Source of the DNA: Vibrio cyclitrophicus
GTDB taxonomy: Bacteria > Pseudomonadota > Gammaproteobacteria > Enterobacterales > Vibrionaceae
NCBI GenBank assembly: GCA_023206055.1
Contig: CP065366.1
Location: 1,240,001-1,304,000, forward strand
Reading direction: 5' to 3'
Length of the DNA: 64,000 bases
This document shows positions 51,269 to 59,743 of the stretch, one piece after another. The translations under genes and the position numbers were made by a program. Every line of letters begins with the position of its first letter. Position 1 is the first letter of the stretch. The notes beneath the pieces are model-generated. The model saw only the letters and a list, made by a program, of their open reading frames with translations, was not told where the DNA came from and searched no databases.

Positions 51269-52531
51269 TTAAAGGCTGTTTTTATACACTTTGCCGTCTT
51301 TCATGATTAGCTTTTGTGTCTCTGTGTTGGCTACACATGCTACGCCTTCCAGTGGGTTACCGTCGATAATCAATAGATCGGCATACGCACCTTCAACAAT
51401 CTGACCTAGCTTGCCTTCTTGGTAAGGGTGTTGGTAAGTCGACATTTCGAACAAGCGTCCGCAGTTTGATGTCGCCATACGAAGTGCCGTGATGGTATCG
51501 AACACTTGCTCAATCGCACCAAGCTCATTCAGCTGAGTTGCATGGACATTGGTTTCACCCACACAGTCGGTACCAAACGCGATGTTTTGGATATCGTATT
51601 TCTTGATAAGCTCCGCCGACTTGAACATGGCTTTACCTACACGCTCTGTTTTGCGGTATGTCTCTTCGTTTGGTAGCGGGATCTTACGCGCTGCAATCAA
51701 TGAAGAGGTAAAGTAAGACGGAATCACCCAAATGCCTTTCTCTTTGATGATCTCGGCAATGTCGTCATCCATGATGGTCGCGTGTTCGAAAGACATCACG
51801 CCTGCTTCAGCTGCTCGGCGCATTGCATCGGAAGTGTGGATGTGCGCAGCAACATAAGTACCGTAGTCTGAAGCGGCTTGTACTGCGGCTTCCATTTCGT
51901 CTGATGTGAATTGCAATGTGTCTAGCGGATCGAAGGTCGATGATGCACCGCCGCCAGCCATGATCTTGATTTGTGAAGCGCCCATAAACAGTTGCTCACG
52001 TACTGCTTTCAATACTTCTGAGCGACCATCGGCCACTTTCATTGCGCCTTGCTTCATCATTGGCGAGTCTTCGTGTCCATTGGCTAACCGTTCTTGCGCT
52101 TGGTTTTGACGGTAATCGGAGTGACCACAGGTTTGAGATATCGCCGCCATTGAAGGCAGAATTCGTGGGCCAGTTGCGTAGCCGTTATCGATACTTTTCT
52201 TAAGGCCAAGCGTGTTACCCGCCACATCACGAATGGTGGTAAAGCCGCGCATCAGCATCTCTTCTGAAATCTTTGCCGAGCGAATCGCCACTTCTTCACG
52301 AGTCATCGTATCAATGACATTAAAAGACGCAGATAGCGTGATATGAACGTGCGCATCAATCAAACCTGGCATGACTGTGCCACCTTGAGCATCAATGATT
52401 TCATCCGCTAGCGTTGCATCAATCTCGCCAATTTGAGTAATCAAGTTGTCTTCAATAAGAAGTGATACGTTCTCGATTAGGTTGTTATCAACACCGTTAA
52501 ATACGTTCGCGTTAGTGATTAGCTTTTTCAT
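51269..52531 (-). CDS. Metal-dependent amidohydrolase (imidazolonepropionase/prolidase-like)
   Basis: 420 residues from the ATG at 52531 (AGGTG upstream). The metal motif is GLIDAHVHIT (HxH). FTTIRDVAGNTLGLKK, YVAAHIHTSDAMRRAAEAGV, FEHATIMDD and AFGTDCVGETNVHATQLNEL give the other ligands of the amidohydrolase superfamily. No signal peptide, so it is cytoplasmic. Close relatives cleave Xaa-Pro or Xaa-Arg/Lys dipeptides or cyclic amides; which applies here is unclear. It stands alone upstream of the TcyP gene. Confidence 0.85.
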   Translation of the reverse strand: MKKLITNANVFNGVDNNLIENVSLLIEDNLITQIGEIDATLADEIIDAQGGTVMPGLIDAHVHITLSASFNVIDTMTREEVAIRSAKISEEMLMRGFTTIRDVAGNTLGLKKSIDNGYATGPRILPSMAAISQTCGHSDYRQNQAQERLANGHEDSPMMKQGAMKVADGRSEVLKAVREQLFMGASQIKIMAGGGASSTFDPLDTLQFTSDEMEAAVQAASDYGTYVAAHIHTSDAMRRAAEAGVMSFEHATIMDDDIAEIIKEKGIWVIPSYFTSSLIAARKIPLPNEETYRKTERVGKAMFKSAELIKKYDIQNIAFGTDCVGETNVHATQLNELGAIEQVFDTITALRMATSNCGRLFEMSTYQHPYQEGKLGQIVEGAYADLLIIDGNPLEGVACVANTETQKLIMKDGKVYKNSL

Positions 52532-52824
52532 AGTCTGCACCTATTGGAAATGAGTGTGTGTCGCTGATGGGGTTATCTTATGAGGTGAAGCATTTGAAAA
52601 ATGGCCATTTGGTGACAAGCAATGACGAGACTTATCTTTTGGTGCTTTTCTATATTTTTGAAAATTGCGTTATAGCGGGAAGTAAATTTTAGATGTGAGA
52701 AATGAACAAACGTGAAACGGCTAACTGGTGGTTACTTTTCAGACTGCGATCGACGCCACTTCGTTATAAAATAATACAATTTTTTGCATATATTGTTTTT
52801 CTATAGTTCCGTGTTTTGATATAA

Positions 52825-52859
52825 ATGTAAATCGCAATGATAATAATTGCGATTTACAT
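52825..52859. promoter_or_regulatory. 35-bp palindrome overlapping a Fur-like box, upstream of TonB receptor
   Basis: ATGTAAATCGCAAT / ATTGCGATTTACAT, a perfect 14-bp inverted repeat with the 7-bp centre GATAATA. The central AATGATAATAATT matches the Fur consensus at about 12 of 19 positions. It is about 70-100 bp before the receptor start. Confidence 0.6.
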
Positions 52860-52876
52860 CAAGTTATGTAGTGGTG

Positions 52877-52892
52877 CTGACATTGATGTCAG
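52877..52892. promoter_or_regulatory. Second palindrome before the TonB receptor gene
   Basis: CTGACAT-TG-ATGTCAG, a perfect 7-bp inverted repeat 36 bp before the start codon. It could be a separate operator or a 5'-UTR hairpin. Confidence 0.4.
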
Positions 52893-52927
52893 TCAAAAGG
52901 ATTTATTAAAAATACGGAACTAAAATT

Positions 52928-54901
52928 ATGAAATTCAACGTATCATTACTCGCGTTGTCCATCTCAGGAGCATTCGTAACGCCTTATGCTTTAGCAGAAA
53001 AGAGCGAGATTGATTCAAAAACAGCCGCTAACTCTGATCATGAAACGATCGTAGTCGTAGGCGAACTCACCAACTTTTCTGTTACTGACATTGAATTAGA
53101 ACGATATCAAGCCCAAGATCTTGAAGATATATTTCGAACTGATCCGTCGGTATCAGTGGGTGGCTCGTTAGGCGTCGCGCAAAAAGTCTATGTAAGAGGA
53201 ATTGAAGATACATACCTCAATGTAACCGTAGATGGTGCGCCTCAATCTGCGGGACTTTTCCACCATACTGGTAGATTAACGCTAGACCCATACTTGTTAA
53301 AAACCGTCGAAGTACAAGCGGGTGCAGGTGAAGCAACAAGTGGCGCTGGTGCTCTAGGTGGTGCAATTCGCTTTAAAACCAAAAGTGCTCATGACCTGTT
53401 GAACCCAGGAGAGGCGTTTGGTGGCTCAGTAAGTGCAAGCTACTTTACTAATGACGGCTACAAGACTAGTGCAAGCCTATTTGGTGAAATCAACGACAAC
53501 TGGGGACTATTGGCCTCTGGAGTTTATGTTGATAACAACAATATGGAAGATGGTGACGGTAATGAAATATCAGGCACGGCATCTGAAAAGAAACTCGGTT
53601 TCCTTAAAGTTGATGGCAACTTAACTGATAATCAAACCCTTACGTTAAGTTACGAAAACCGTGTCGAGGAAGGTGATTTCTCTACACGTCCAAACTGGCC
53701 TGTATTCGAAGATACCCCACTTTATCCCCACGAACTTGAACGTCATACGTTTACAGGTAACCACACTCTCGGTTTGAATGATTTTGTAAATCTGGAAACC
53801 ACACTTTACTACACCCAAGCTGAGCTCAATCGAGGAACCAACCCGAGTGTGGCGTCTGACCCTTACGGCGGTAAAGTGAAATCGACGGGCTTCGATCTAA
53901 GAAATACTAGCTACATCAGCAGCCACAGTGTCACTTATGGTGCAGAATACAGAGCCGATACGTCTTCTGGTGAAGCGCCTGATGGCAGCTGGGCATATAA
54001 AGAAGAGGGTGATGTTCTCGGCATCTATGTGCAAGATCACTGGCAGGCAACAGATACAATCTTGCTTAGCTTTGGTTCACGTTACGACAAATACGAGATG
54101 GAGCAAAAAGCGACTGCGACGAAAGTAGACAGTGACGGGTTCAGCTCTAATGTTGGTTTCAACTTCAACTTCTACGATGGTTGGGTTCTTAACGCAGGTT
54201 ATGCTCAAGCTCTTCGTGGTAAACAAGTTGGCGATACCTTTGCTCTTCATTACACCGTTGACTCTGATATCAAAGCAGAGACGGCAGAAAACATTGAAGT
54301 GGGCTTAGCTTACGAACAGTCGAATTGGCTGGCATCCGCAACTGCGTTTGACACTAAAATTGATGATGTCATTGATGTGGTCGGTCGAGAGTATCAAAAT
54401 GTCGGTAAGCTAAAAAACCGAGGTTACGAGTTAAAAGCTCAGTACTGGAACGATTACATCATGGCAACGGCAAGCTTTATCAATGCTGAGCCTGAACTGA
54501 ATGGCCAAACCTTGAATGGCTATGATCATGTTGGTTTAGGTACCGCCCGTGGCGATACGTTTGGATTGAACCTTGTGTACAACGTTACTCAAGACATTGA
54601 GATTGGTTGGAACTATATCTACGTAGCGGATCTCAATGATGTTGATGTGATTAATGATTACGTGGATCCGGGGACGACGATCGATAAACCAGGCTACCAA
54701 GTTCATGATATCTATGCTCAGTGGTACCCACTAAGCAACGAAGACTTGAACATCAACCTAGCGGTAACAAACTTGTTTGATGAGTACTATCGTGATCACT
54801 CAAGTGTGGGTGATTACTCTGGCGTACCAGGCTTCGATATTGTTTCTGGCTTGTATGCGGCAGGTCGAGATATTCGAGTGGGTGTGACGTATAACTTCTA
54901 A
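52928..54901 (+). CDS. TonB-dependent siderophore/heme-type outer-membrane receptor
   Basis: 657 residues with a signal peptide (1-23, ending YALAE). The TonB box HETIVVVGE lies near residue 40. The plug domain follows (LEDIFRTDPSVSVGGSLGVA, KVYVRGIEDTYLNVTVDGAP, GAGALGGAIRFKTKSAHD). The 22-strand barrel ends in LAVTNLFDEYYRDHSSVG and VGVTYNF with a terminal Phe. It brings a ferric chelate through the outer membrane with TonB energy. It is convergent with the ABC importer genes for the same purpose, and Fur-like sites stand upstream of both. Confidence 0.9.
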   Translation: MKFNVSLLALSISGAFVTPYALAEKSEIDSKTAANSDHETIVVVGELTNFSVTDIELERYQAQDLEDIFRTDPSVSVGGSLGVAQKVYVRGIEDTYLNVTVDGAPQSAGLFHHTGRLTLDPYLLKTVEVQAGAGEATSGAGALGGAIRFKTKSAHDLLNPGEAFGGSVSASYFTNDGYKTSASLFGEINDNWGLLASGVYVDNNNMEDGDGNEISGTASEKKLGFLKVDGNLTDNQTLTLSYENRVEEGDFSTRPNWPVFEDTPLYPHELERHTFTGNHTLGLNDFVNLETTLYYTQAELNRGTNPSVASDPYGGKVKSTGFDLRNTSYISSHSVTYGAEYRADTSSGEAPDGSWAYKEEGDVLGIYVQDHWQATDTILLSFGSRYDKYEMEQKATATKVDSDGFSSNVGFNFNFYDGWVLNAGYAQALRGKQVGDTFALHYTVDSDIKAETAENIEVGLAYEQSNWLASATAFDTKIDDVIDVVGREYQNVGKLKNRGYELKAQYWNDYIMATASFINAEPELNGQTLNGYDHVGLGTARGDTFGLNLVYNVTQDIEIGWNYIYVADLNDVDVINDYVDPGTTIDKPGYQVHDIYAQWYPLSNEDLNINLAVTNLFDEYYRDHSSVGDYSGVPGFDIVSGLYAAGRDIRVGVTYNF

Positions 54902-54947
54902 CCCAAAGTGATGGCACCATCACTTATTGAGTGGCAGCCATAATGAG

Positions 54948-54978
54948 AAAAGCTTGGATGATATGTCCAAGCTTTTTT
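54948..54978. terminator. Bidirectional terminator between receptor and binding-protein genes
   Basis: AAAAGCTTGGA / TCCAAGCTTTT, an 11-bp stem with a 7-nt loop and T-runs on both strands, between two convergent genes. Confidence 0.88.
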
Positions 54979-54994
54979 ATTTGCTGTGATTTCG

Positions 54995-55987
54995 TTACTG
55001 CTTGAGCCACTTAGCGTAAGGGTTAGGGTTGCCCAACTCACTCGGTTCTTTACCCAATACGCCACGGTACACTTCATCAATGATTAGGTGCGCGTAAGGT
55101 ACATTTTCACGAATGTAGTGTTGCCCAGCGCTCGCTGCAAAGATGACTCGCTCTTCCTTTACAACATTCAGCGTTTTCCATAGCGGGCTGGTGAGCATTT
55201 TGTTTTCAAACTCAGGCGCCCATGATTTTAATAAGAATAAGTAATCGACATCGAGGTCTTGTAAACGCTCGCTCGATAACGGATACCACCAAGCGTTACT
55301 TAAAGCTTTTGAATCTTTTGGGCCTAAGATGTCGTCGCCCATTTTCAAGCCAGCAGACATCAGAATCTGTGAACCAAAGTTGAGCGCTGTCCAAACTTGC
55401 ACGCTGCCTTGCTCCTCACCAACACGGGCGACTGCGAAGGTGGGCTTTTTGTCACCTAAATCTGCTTTGAGACGAGCAAGACGCTGGTCTAACTCAGCTA
55501 AAGAGCGTTTTGCTTGGGCTTCTTTACCCAGAAGTGAGCCTACAAATTCATGGCCGTGCCTCCAAGATTGCCCCTCATTCCATCGGAATACGACGGTCGG
55601 CGCTAGGTGGGACACTTTTTTATTCACGCCAATATCAGCTTCAGTGACAATCATATCTGGTTTTGCTGAGGCCATTACTTCCGGATCACTGCGAGGATAA
55701 TAGGAGATGTAGACCATGTCTTTTAACTGACTGTCATCGATTGCCTTTGGATACGTCTCACGAAAGCTCTCAAGATACCAATTGTCTATTACGCTCTCTG
55801 AGCCAAGTACATAAGCAGAAATAATCTTGTCCATCGTAAAAGCGATACGTTCTGGCTTTTCGGGAATACAAATAGATCCACCTTCAAGGTGTGGATGGGA
55901 AAATAGCCGTTGTCCCTCTGAACACTCTTTCGCATAGGCGGAATGGGCCATCGTGGCTCCCAATAAAGCTAATATCCATTTAGACAT
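54995..55987 (-). CDS. Periplasmic iron-siderophore binding protein
   Basis: 330 residues with a signal peptide (1-19, ending HSAYA). The FecB/FepB-type fold shows in PERIAFTMDKIISAYVLGSE, then MASAKPDMIVTEADIGVNKK and NVVKEERVIFAASAGQHYIR, the two lobes linked by a long helix. It captures the ferric siderophore delivered by a receptor and hands it to the FecCD permease. It is the last gene of a four-gene minus-strand operon (ATPase, permease 2, permease 1, binding protein). Confidence 0.88.
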   Translation of the reverse strand: MSKWILALLGATMAHSAYAKECSEGQRLFSHPHLEGGSICIPEKPERIAFTMDKIISAYVLGSESVIDNWYLESFRETYPKAIDDSQLKDMVYISYYPRSDPEVMASAKPDMIVTEADIGVNKKVSHLAPTVVFRWNEGQSWRHGHEFVGSLLGKEAQAKRSLAELDQRLARLKADLGDKKPTFAVARVGEEQGSVQVWTALNFGSQILMSAGLKMGDDILGPKDSKALSNAWWYPLSSERLQDLDVDYLFLLKSWAPEFENKMLTSPLWKTLNVVKEERVIFAASAGQHYIRENVPYAHLIIDEVYRGVLGKEPSELGNPNPYAKWLKQ

Positions 55988-55998
55988 GGTTCTTCCTT

Positions 55999-57048
55999 CT
56001 ATAATTGATTTCTTGCTTGTGTTCTTAAAATCAGAACAGTAAATACCGGAACCCCGATAATGGCGGTAATGATGCCTGCGGGAATTTGGTTAGGTGCAAA
56101 GGCAACCCGACCGACAAAGTCAGCTAATCCAACAATTAACGCACCCGTCAGTGCCGTCATGAGTAAATGTACACCGACACCACTTTGAGCGAGGCGCTTG
56201 GCCAAGTGTGGAGCAACCAAGCCAACAAAACCAAGTGGACCAGCCGCGGCTACAGCAGCTGCCGCTAACCAAACCGCAAGAGTGACTAAAGACCAGCGAG
56301 CGAGCTTGACCCTTACTCCTAAACTAGTCGCCACTTCCTCACCGAACCTAAGCGCCGACAGTGGGCGAATAGCTATAAGCAGCAGCGGCGTTGCCAGTAT
56401 CATGGTTACGGTGAGCCAAATGACTTCATTCCAACTCACGGTATGAACAGAACCCGCTAGCCAGCCCAGAACAGACATAGCTCGGTCTAAATCGCCGTAG
56501 GTTAAGAGCATGGACGTGAACGATGAGATAAGTGCTGCGACGCCTATACCCGTTAAAATGAAACGTAGAGTTTCTCCTCCACGGCGAGAAGAAGAGGCTA
56601 ACAGAATAATGATGGTGACTGTGAGTGAACCTGCGAATGCAAGGATTGGCCTCCAAAATAGCGTGATACTTGGCATTAGAATAGTCACGCTGACGACCGC
56701 AAGTGCTGCACCTTGACTCACGCCAATTAAACTTGGATCTGACAACGGATTTCTAGTGATGTATTGAAGGGCTGCACCTGACAAGGCGAGCATGGCCCCG
56801 ACTAGAAAGGCGGTTAGGACGCGAGGGAATCGATACTCCCACACCACAGTGTTAGCGACGTTTGAAGGCGGCTGCCCTAACAGAGTTTGTATCACGTCGT
56901 GACTCGTTAAGAAGAAGTTGCCCGACATTAGACTCCAAATTAAAACGGCCATCATTGAAATGGTGAGTAATAGAGTCACTCCTAATGCTCGTATGGGAAG
57001 ATGAAACGACAATCGTCCATTCAATAACTCGATCGACTTCTGATTCAT
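55999..57048 (-). CDS. FecCD-type siderophore ABC permease 1
   Basis: 349 residues from the ATG at 57048, which overlaps the stop of the upstream permease gene (ATGA). About ten spans; GAMLALSGAALQYITRNPLS and DPSLIGVSQGAAL form the family's N-terminal block, GPLGFVGLVAPHLAKRL the ATPase-coupling EAA-like loop, and a C-terminal VTAIIGVPVFTVLILR-like segment. It pairs with the next permease and ATPase to move ferric siderophore into the cytoplasm. Confidence 0.92.
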   Translation of the reverse strand: MNQKSIELLNGRLSFHLPIRALGVTLLLTISMMAVLIWSLMSGNFFLTSHDVIQTLLGQPPSNVANTVVWEYRFPRVLTAFLVGAMLALSGAALQYITRNPLSDPSLIGVSQGAALAVVSVTILMPSITLFWRPILAFAGSLTVTIIILLASSSRRGGETLRFILTGIGVAALISSFTSMLLTYGDLDRAMSVLGWLAGSVHTVSWNEVIWLTVTMILATPLLLIAIRPLSALRFGEEVATSLGVRVKLARWSLVTLAVWLAAAAVAAAGPLGFVGLVAPHLAKRLAQSGVGVHLLMTALTGALIVGLADFVGRVAFAPNQIPAGIITAIIGVPVFTVLILRTQARNQL

Positions 57049-58043
57049 AGCTTCGCCCTTACTAACCAAATAAACACAGGCGCGCCCAAAAAGGTGGTGA
57101 CAATGCCGGTCGATATCTCTAAAGGCGCTAAGATTAATCTCGCTGCGATATCAACCAACACCAGATAGACCGCTCCGATGATAGCGGAAAAAGGAATGAT
57201 TAAACGGTAATCTGAACCGACAAAGAGTCTAACGACATGGGGAATGACTAAGCCTACAAAACCAAGTGGCCCCGAAATAGAAACGGCTGAAGCGGTCAAT
57301 GCGATAACAGCAACCAAACCAATGGTTTTAATCTTCTTAGTATTAACGCCGAGGCCAGCTGCTGTCTCTTCGCCCATAGAAAGAGCGGTGATTTGACGTG
57401 CGATGACAAATGCTGCAGACAAACCAGCGATTAACCAAGGAAGCGCCCACATAAAGGTGCTCATCTCTCGTCCAGCCAATGACCCTGACAGCCACACTCG
57501 GAAGTTCCCGAAAGCTTCTTGATTGGTAAGAATTGCGGCACTTTGTATCGCGTAAAGAAAACCACTGACTGCAACGCCGGAGAGGATTAAGGTGAGTGGT
57601 GTCGCGCCTCCTGGAGCAGAGTTTGAGATCCCCCATACCAATAGTGCACCTATCAGCGCACCCATCGCAGCGAACAAGGGAACATAAACCGTACCTGCTA
57701 GCTCCAACCATCCGATTCCAATGACGACTGAAAAGGTAGCCCCCGCCATCAATCCTAGGATCGAAGGTTCTGCGAGTGGGTTTCGGGTAATGCCTTGCAT
57801 GATGGCGCCCGAAACAGAGAGTGCAGCGCCTACCGAGACGGCAAAAAGCGCTCTAGGCATGCGTAGCTCTCGAACAATGATGTGGTCAAACATATCTTCT
57901 TTAGGGAAGAACAGGGCATCGATAACTGTCGAAATCGGCAGTGGCTTTGCTCCAACAGAAATATGCCATAGAAACACAAGAGTTAAGGCTGCAATGCAGA
58001 GCCAGAATCCGCTAGCCATAATGGTTGAGCGAGCACTATACAT
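57045..58043 (-). CDS. FecCD-type siderophore ABC permease 2
   Basis: 332 residues from the ATG at 58043, which overlaps the ATPase stop codon by one base (TAATG); the frame is open for 19 codons upstream without support. VGAALSVSGAIMQGITRNPL and AEPSILGLMAGATFSVV match permease 1, and SGPLGFVGLVIPHVVRLFVG gives the coupling loop. The two permeases are paralogues and form the heterodimeric channel. Confidence 0.92.
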   Translation of the reverse strand: MYSARSTIMASGFWLCIAALTLVFLWHISVGAKPLPISTVIDALFFPKEDMFDHIIVRELRMPRALFAVSVGAALSVSGAIMQGITRNPLAEPSILGLMAGATFSVVIGIGWLELAGTVYVPLFAAMGALIGALLVWGISNSAPGGATPLTLILSGVAVSGFLYAIQSAAILTNQEAFGNFRVWLSGSLAGREMSTFMWALPWLIAGLSAAFVIARQITALSMGEETAAGLGVNTKKIKTIGLVAVIALTASAVSISGPLGFVGLVIPHVVRLFVGSDYRLIIPFSAIIGAVYLVLVDIAARLILAPLEISTGIVTTFLGAPVFIWLVRAKL

Positions 58044-58870
58044 TAGCTTGCTCCAATTGGACGTGAGAGGGATTGTTGCTCTGGAGTGCGAGGAAGGCAA
58101 ACCGGGCGTCCAGTCAATGGGTCTGAAATGATCTCAGAGTGAAGGCCAAAAACTGACTTAAGTGCTTCGGGGCGCATCACTTGTTGCGCGCTACCTTGCG
58201 ATACGATTTCTCCGTTGTTCATCATAATAATCCGATCAGTAAACGCAGCTGCTAAGTTCAATTCGTGAAGTACCATCAAAATGGTGCGCTGTTCTTCTTT
58301 AACGATTCGAGCTAAGAGATCCATCAGATCAACTTGTACTTTAAGGTCTAAAAAGGTGGTCGGCTCATCTAACAAAAGGATTGGCGTGTCTTGAGCAAGT
58401 ACCATTGCAAGCCAGCAGCGTTGCCTTTGACCTCCTGAAAGACTGTGAACAGGTCGGTCAATAAACTGCGTTAGATCGGTGAGTTCTATAGCTCGTTCAA
58501 CCGCTTTAGTGTCTTGTTTGGACCACTGACGGAATAAGGACTGATGAGGGAAGCGTCCTTGAGCGACCAGTTCTTTTACCGTTAACCCCTCGGGGGCGAT
58601 TGGCCCTTGAGGGAGCAGCGCGATCTTTTGTGCCACTTGACGAGTTGGTAAGCTGTGTATCGGTTTGTTGTTGATCAATACAGTCCCTGACTGTGGAGGC
58701 AGTATTCGCGCAAAGGCTTTTAAAAGCGTCGATTTTCCACAGCCATTAGGGCCAACCAAACTGGTGATGGTGTTAGGTTCTACGATTAGGTCTACATTCT
58801 TGACGATGACTTGATCACCGTATCCGACGGAGAGTTTTTCTGAAGATAGTCGCGTTGTTTGCTCTGACAT
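58043..58870 (-). CDS. Siderophore ABC importer ATP-binding protein (FecE/FhuC type)
   Basis: 275 residues. Walker A is GPNGCGKSTLLKAFA, the ABC signature is LSGGQRQRCWLAMVLAQ, Walker B is PILLLDEPTTFLDL and the switch His lies in LMVLHELNLAAAFTD. All are intact. It is the first gene of the operon, with a Fur-like site 98-116 bp upstream, and is joined to permease 2 by a one-base stop/start overlap. Confidence 0.94.
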   Translation of the reverse strand: MSEQTTRLSSEKLSVGYGDQVIVKNVDLIVEPNTITSLVGPNGCGKSTLLKAFARILPPQSGTVLINNKPIHSLPTRQVAQKIALLPQGPIAPEGLTVKELVAQGRFPHQSLFRQWSKQDTKAVERAIELTDLTQFIDRPVHSLSGGQRQRCWLAMVLAQDTPILLLDEPTTFLDLKVQVDLMDLLARIVKEEQRTILMVLHELNLAAAFTDRIIMMNNGEIVSQGSAQQVMRPEALKSVFGLHSEIISDPLTGRPVCLPRTPEQQSLSRPIGAS

Positions 58871-58967
58871 AATACTCGCTTTGGTTGATCAAGTTTGGTC
58901 GCTGTATAAGTTACAAAGGCAAGACGCCCATGTGTCGGTCGTATTTTTAAAATACGCAATATATGAC

Positions 58968-58986
58968 GATAATAAGATTTATTCTC
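58968..58986. promoter_or_regulatory. Candidate Fur box upstream of the siderophore ABC operon
   Basis: On the minus strand, GAGAATAAATCTTATTATC matches the 19-bp Fur consensus GATAATGATAATCATTATC at 13 positions. It is properly placed before the operon's first gene. Confidence 0.55.
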
Positions 58987-59155
58987 ATATGCAAATTTGA
59001 CGAGCAGTATTTTTGTAGAACTCCTCTCAGTTGTCTTTAATAAGAAGGCTTCGAATGGAGTGGTTGTGGTGTCATGAAATGGTAAGTTTTGCTTCGATTC
59101 GAACGCTAAGATGTATTTCAAATCGAGACTACTTATCCATTCAGAGAGAGACAAC

Positions 59156-59644
59156 ATGACTAAATCAGACAAAGTTTACGGATTCAACACACCACAACGT
59201 CTATTCGTCGGTTACACGTTAGCCGTGCTGGTGGACTTAGTGGTACTTAACTTTTTTGATGAGTACTGGGATTTCGTAAATATTGAGTCTTTTACTATCT
59301 CTCTGATTGCCGCGGTTCTACTGCAATTACTGTTGAAGCTGTCTATTGGTTTGGAACACAAGATTGCCGAACACTTCAAAAGTAAGCCGGGTACCGCACC
59401 TAAGGTTTACCGAGCAATCACGACTTACATCATCTTGGTGGGTTCAAAGTTCGTGATGCTAGAAGCGATTAACTTATTGTTCGGCGAGAAGGTCAGCTTT
59501 ACTGGCCCTTGGAATGGTGTGGTAGCGTTCTTCGCTGTGGTATTTACGATTCTGATTGCTGAAGTGATTGTATCGAAGATCTACTTTGCGCTTGATGATA
59601 AGCAAGATTCAAATGTGAAAGCGCTTAAAGAGACTAACGCGTAA
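59156..59644 (+). CDS. Inner-membrane protein, unknown function
   Basis: 162 residues from the ATG at 59156 with AGAGAGA upstream; the frame is open from 59111. Four hydrophobic segments lie at about residues 17-35, 45-62, 86-104 and 120-142. The N-terminal half has TPQRLFVGYTLAVLVDLVVL and the C-terminal half WNGVVAFFAVVFTILIAEVI. I recognise no family. It is divergent from the siderophore operon and ends at a good terminator. Confidence 0.7.
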   Translation: MTKSDKVYGFNTPQRLFVGYTLAVLVDLVVLNFFDEYWDFVNIESFTISLIAAVLLQLLLKLSIGLEHKIAEHFKSKPGTAPKVYRAITTYIILVGSKFVMLEAINLLFGEKVSFTGPWNGVVAFFAVVFTILIAEVIVSKIYFALDDKQDSNVKALKETNA

Positions 59645-59674
59645 CACAACATAAAATACCTATGTGAATAACAG

Positions 59675-59704
59675 ACGAGCCAGCTGAATAAGTTGGCTCG
59701 TTTT
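59675..59704 (+). terminator. Intrinsic terminator after the membrane protein gene
   Basis: ACGAGCCAGCT / AGTTGGCTCGT (11-bp stem with one G-U pair, 5-nt loop) followed by four T, 31 nt past the stop. Confidence 0.8.
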
Positions 59705-59743
59705 CGTTTGTGTGGCGCTAACGAATTCGATGGCTTATTGGTT

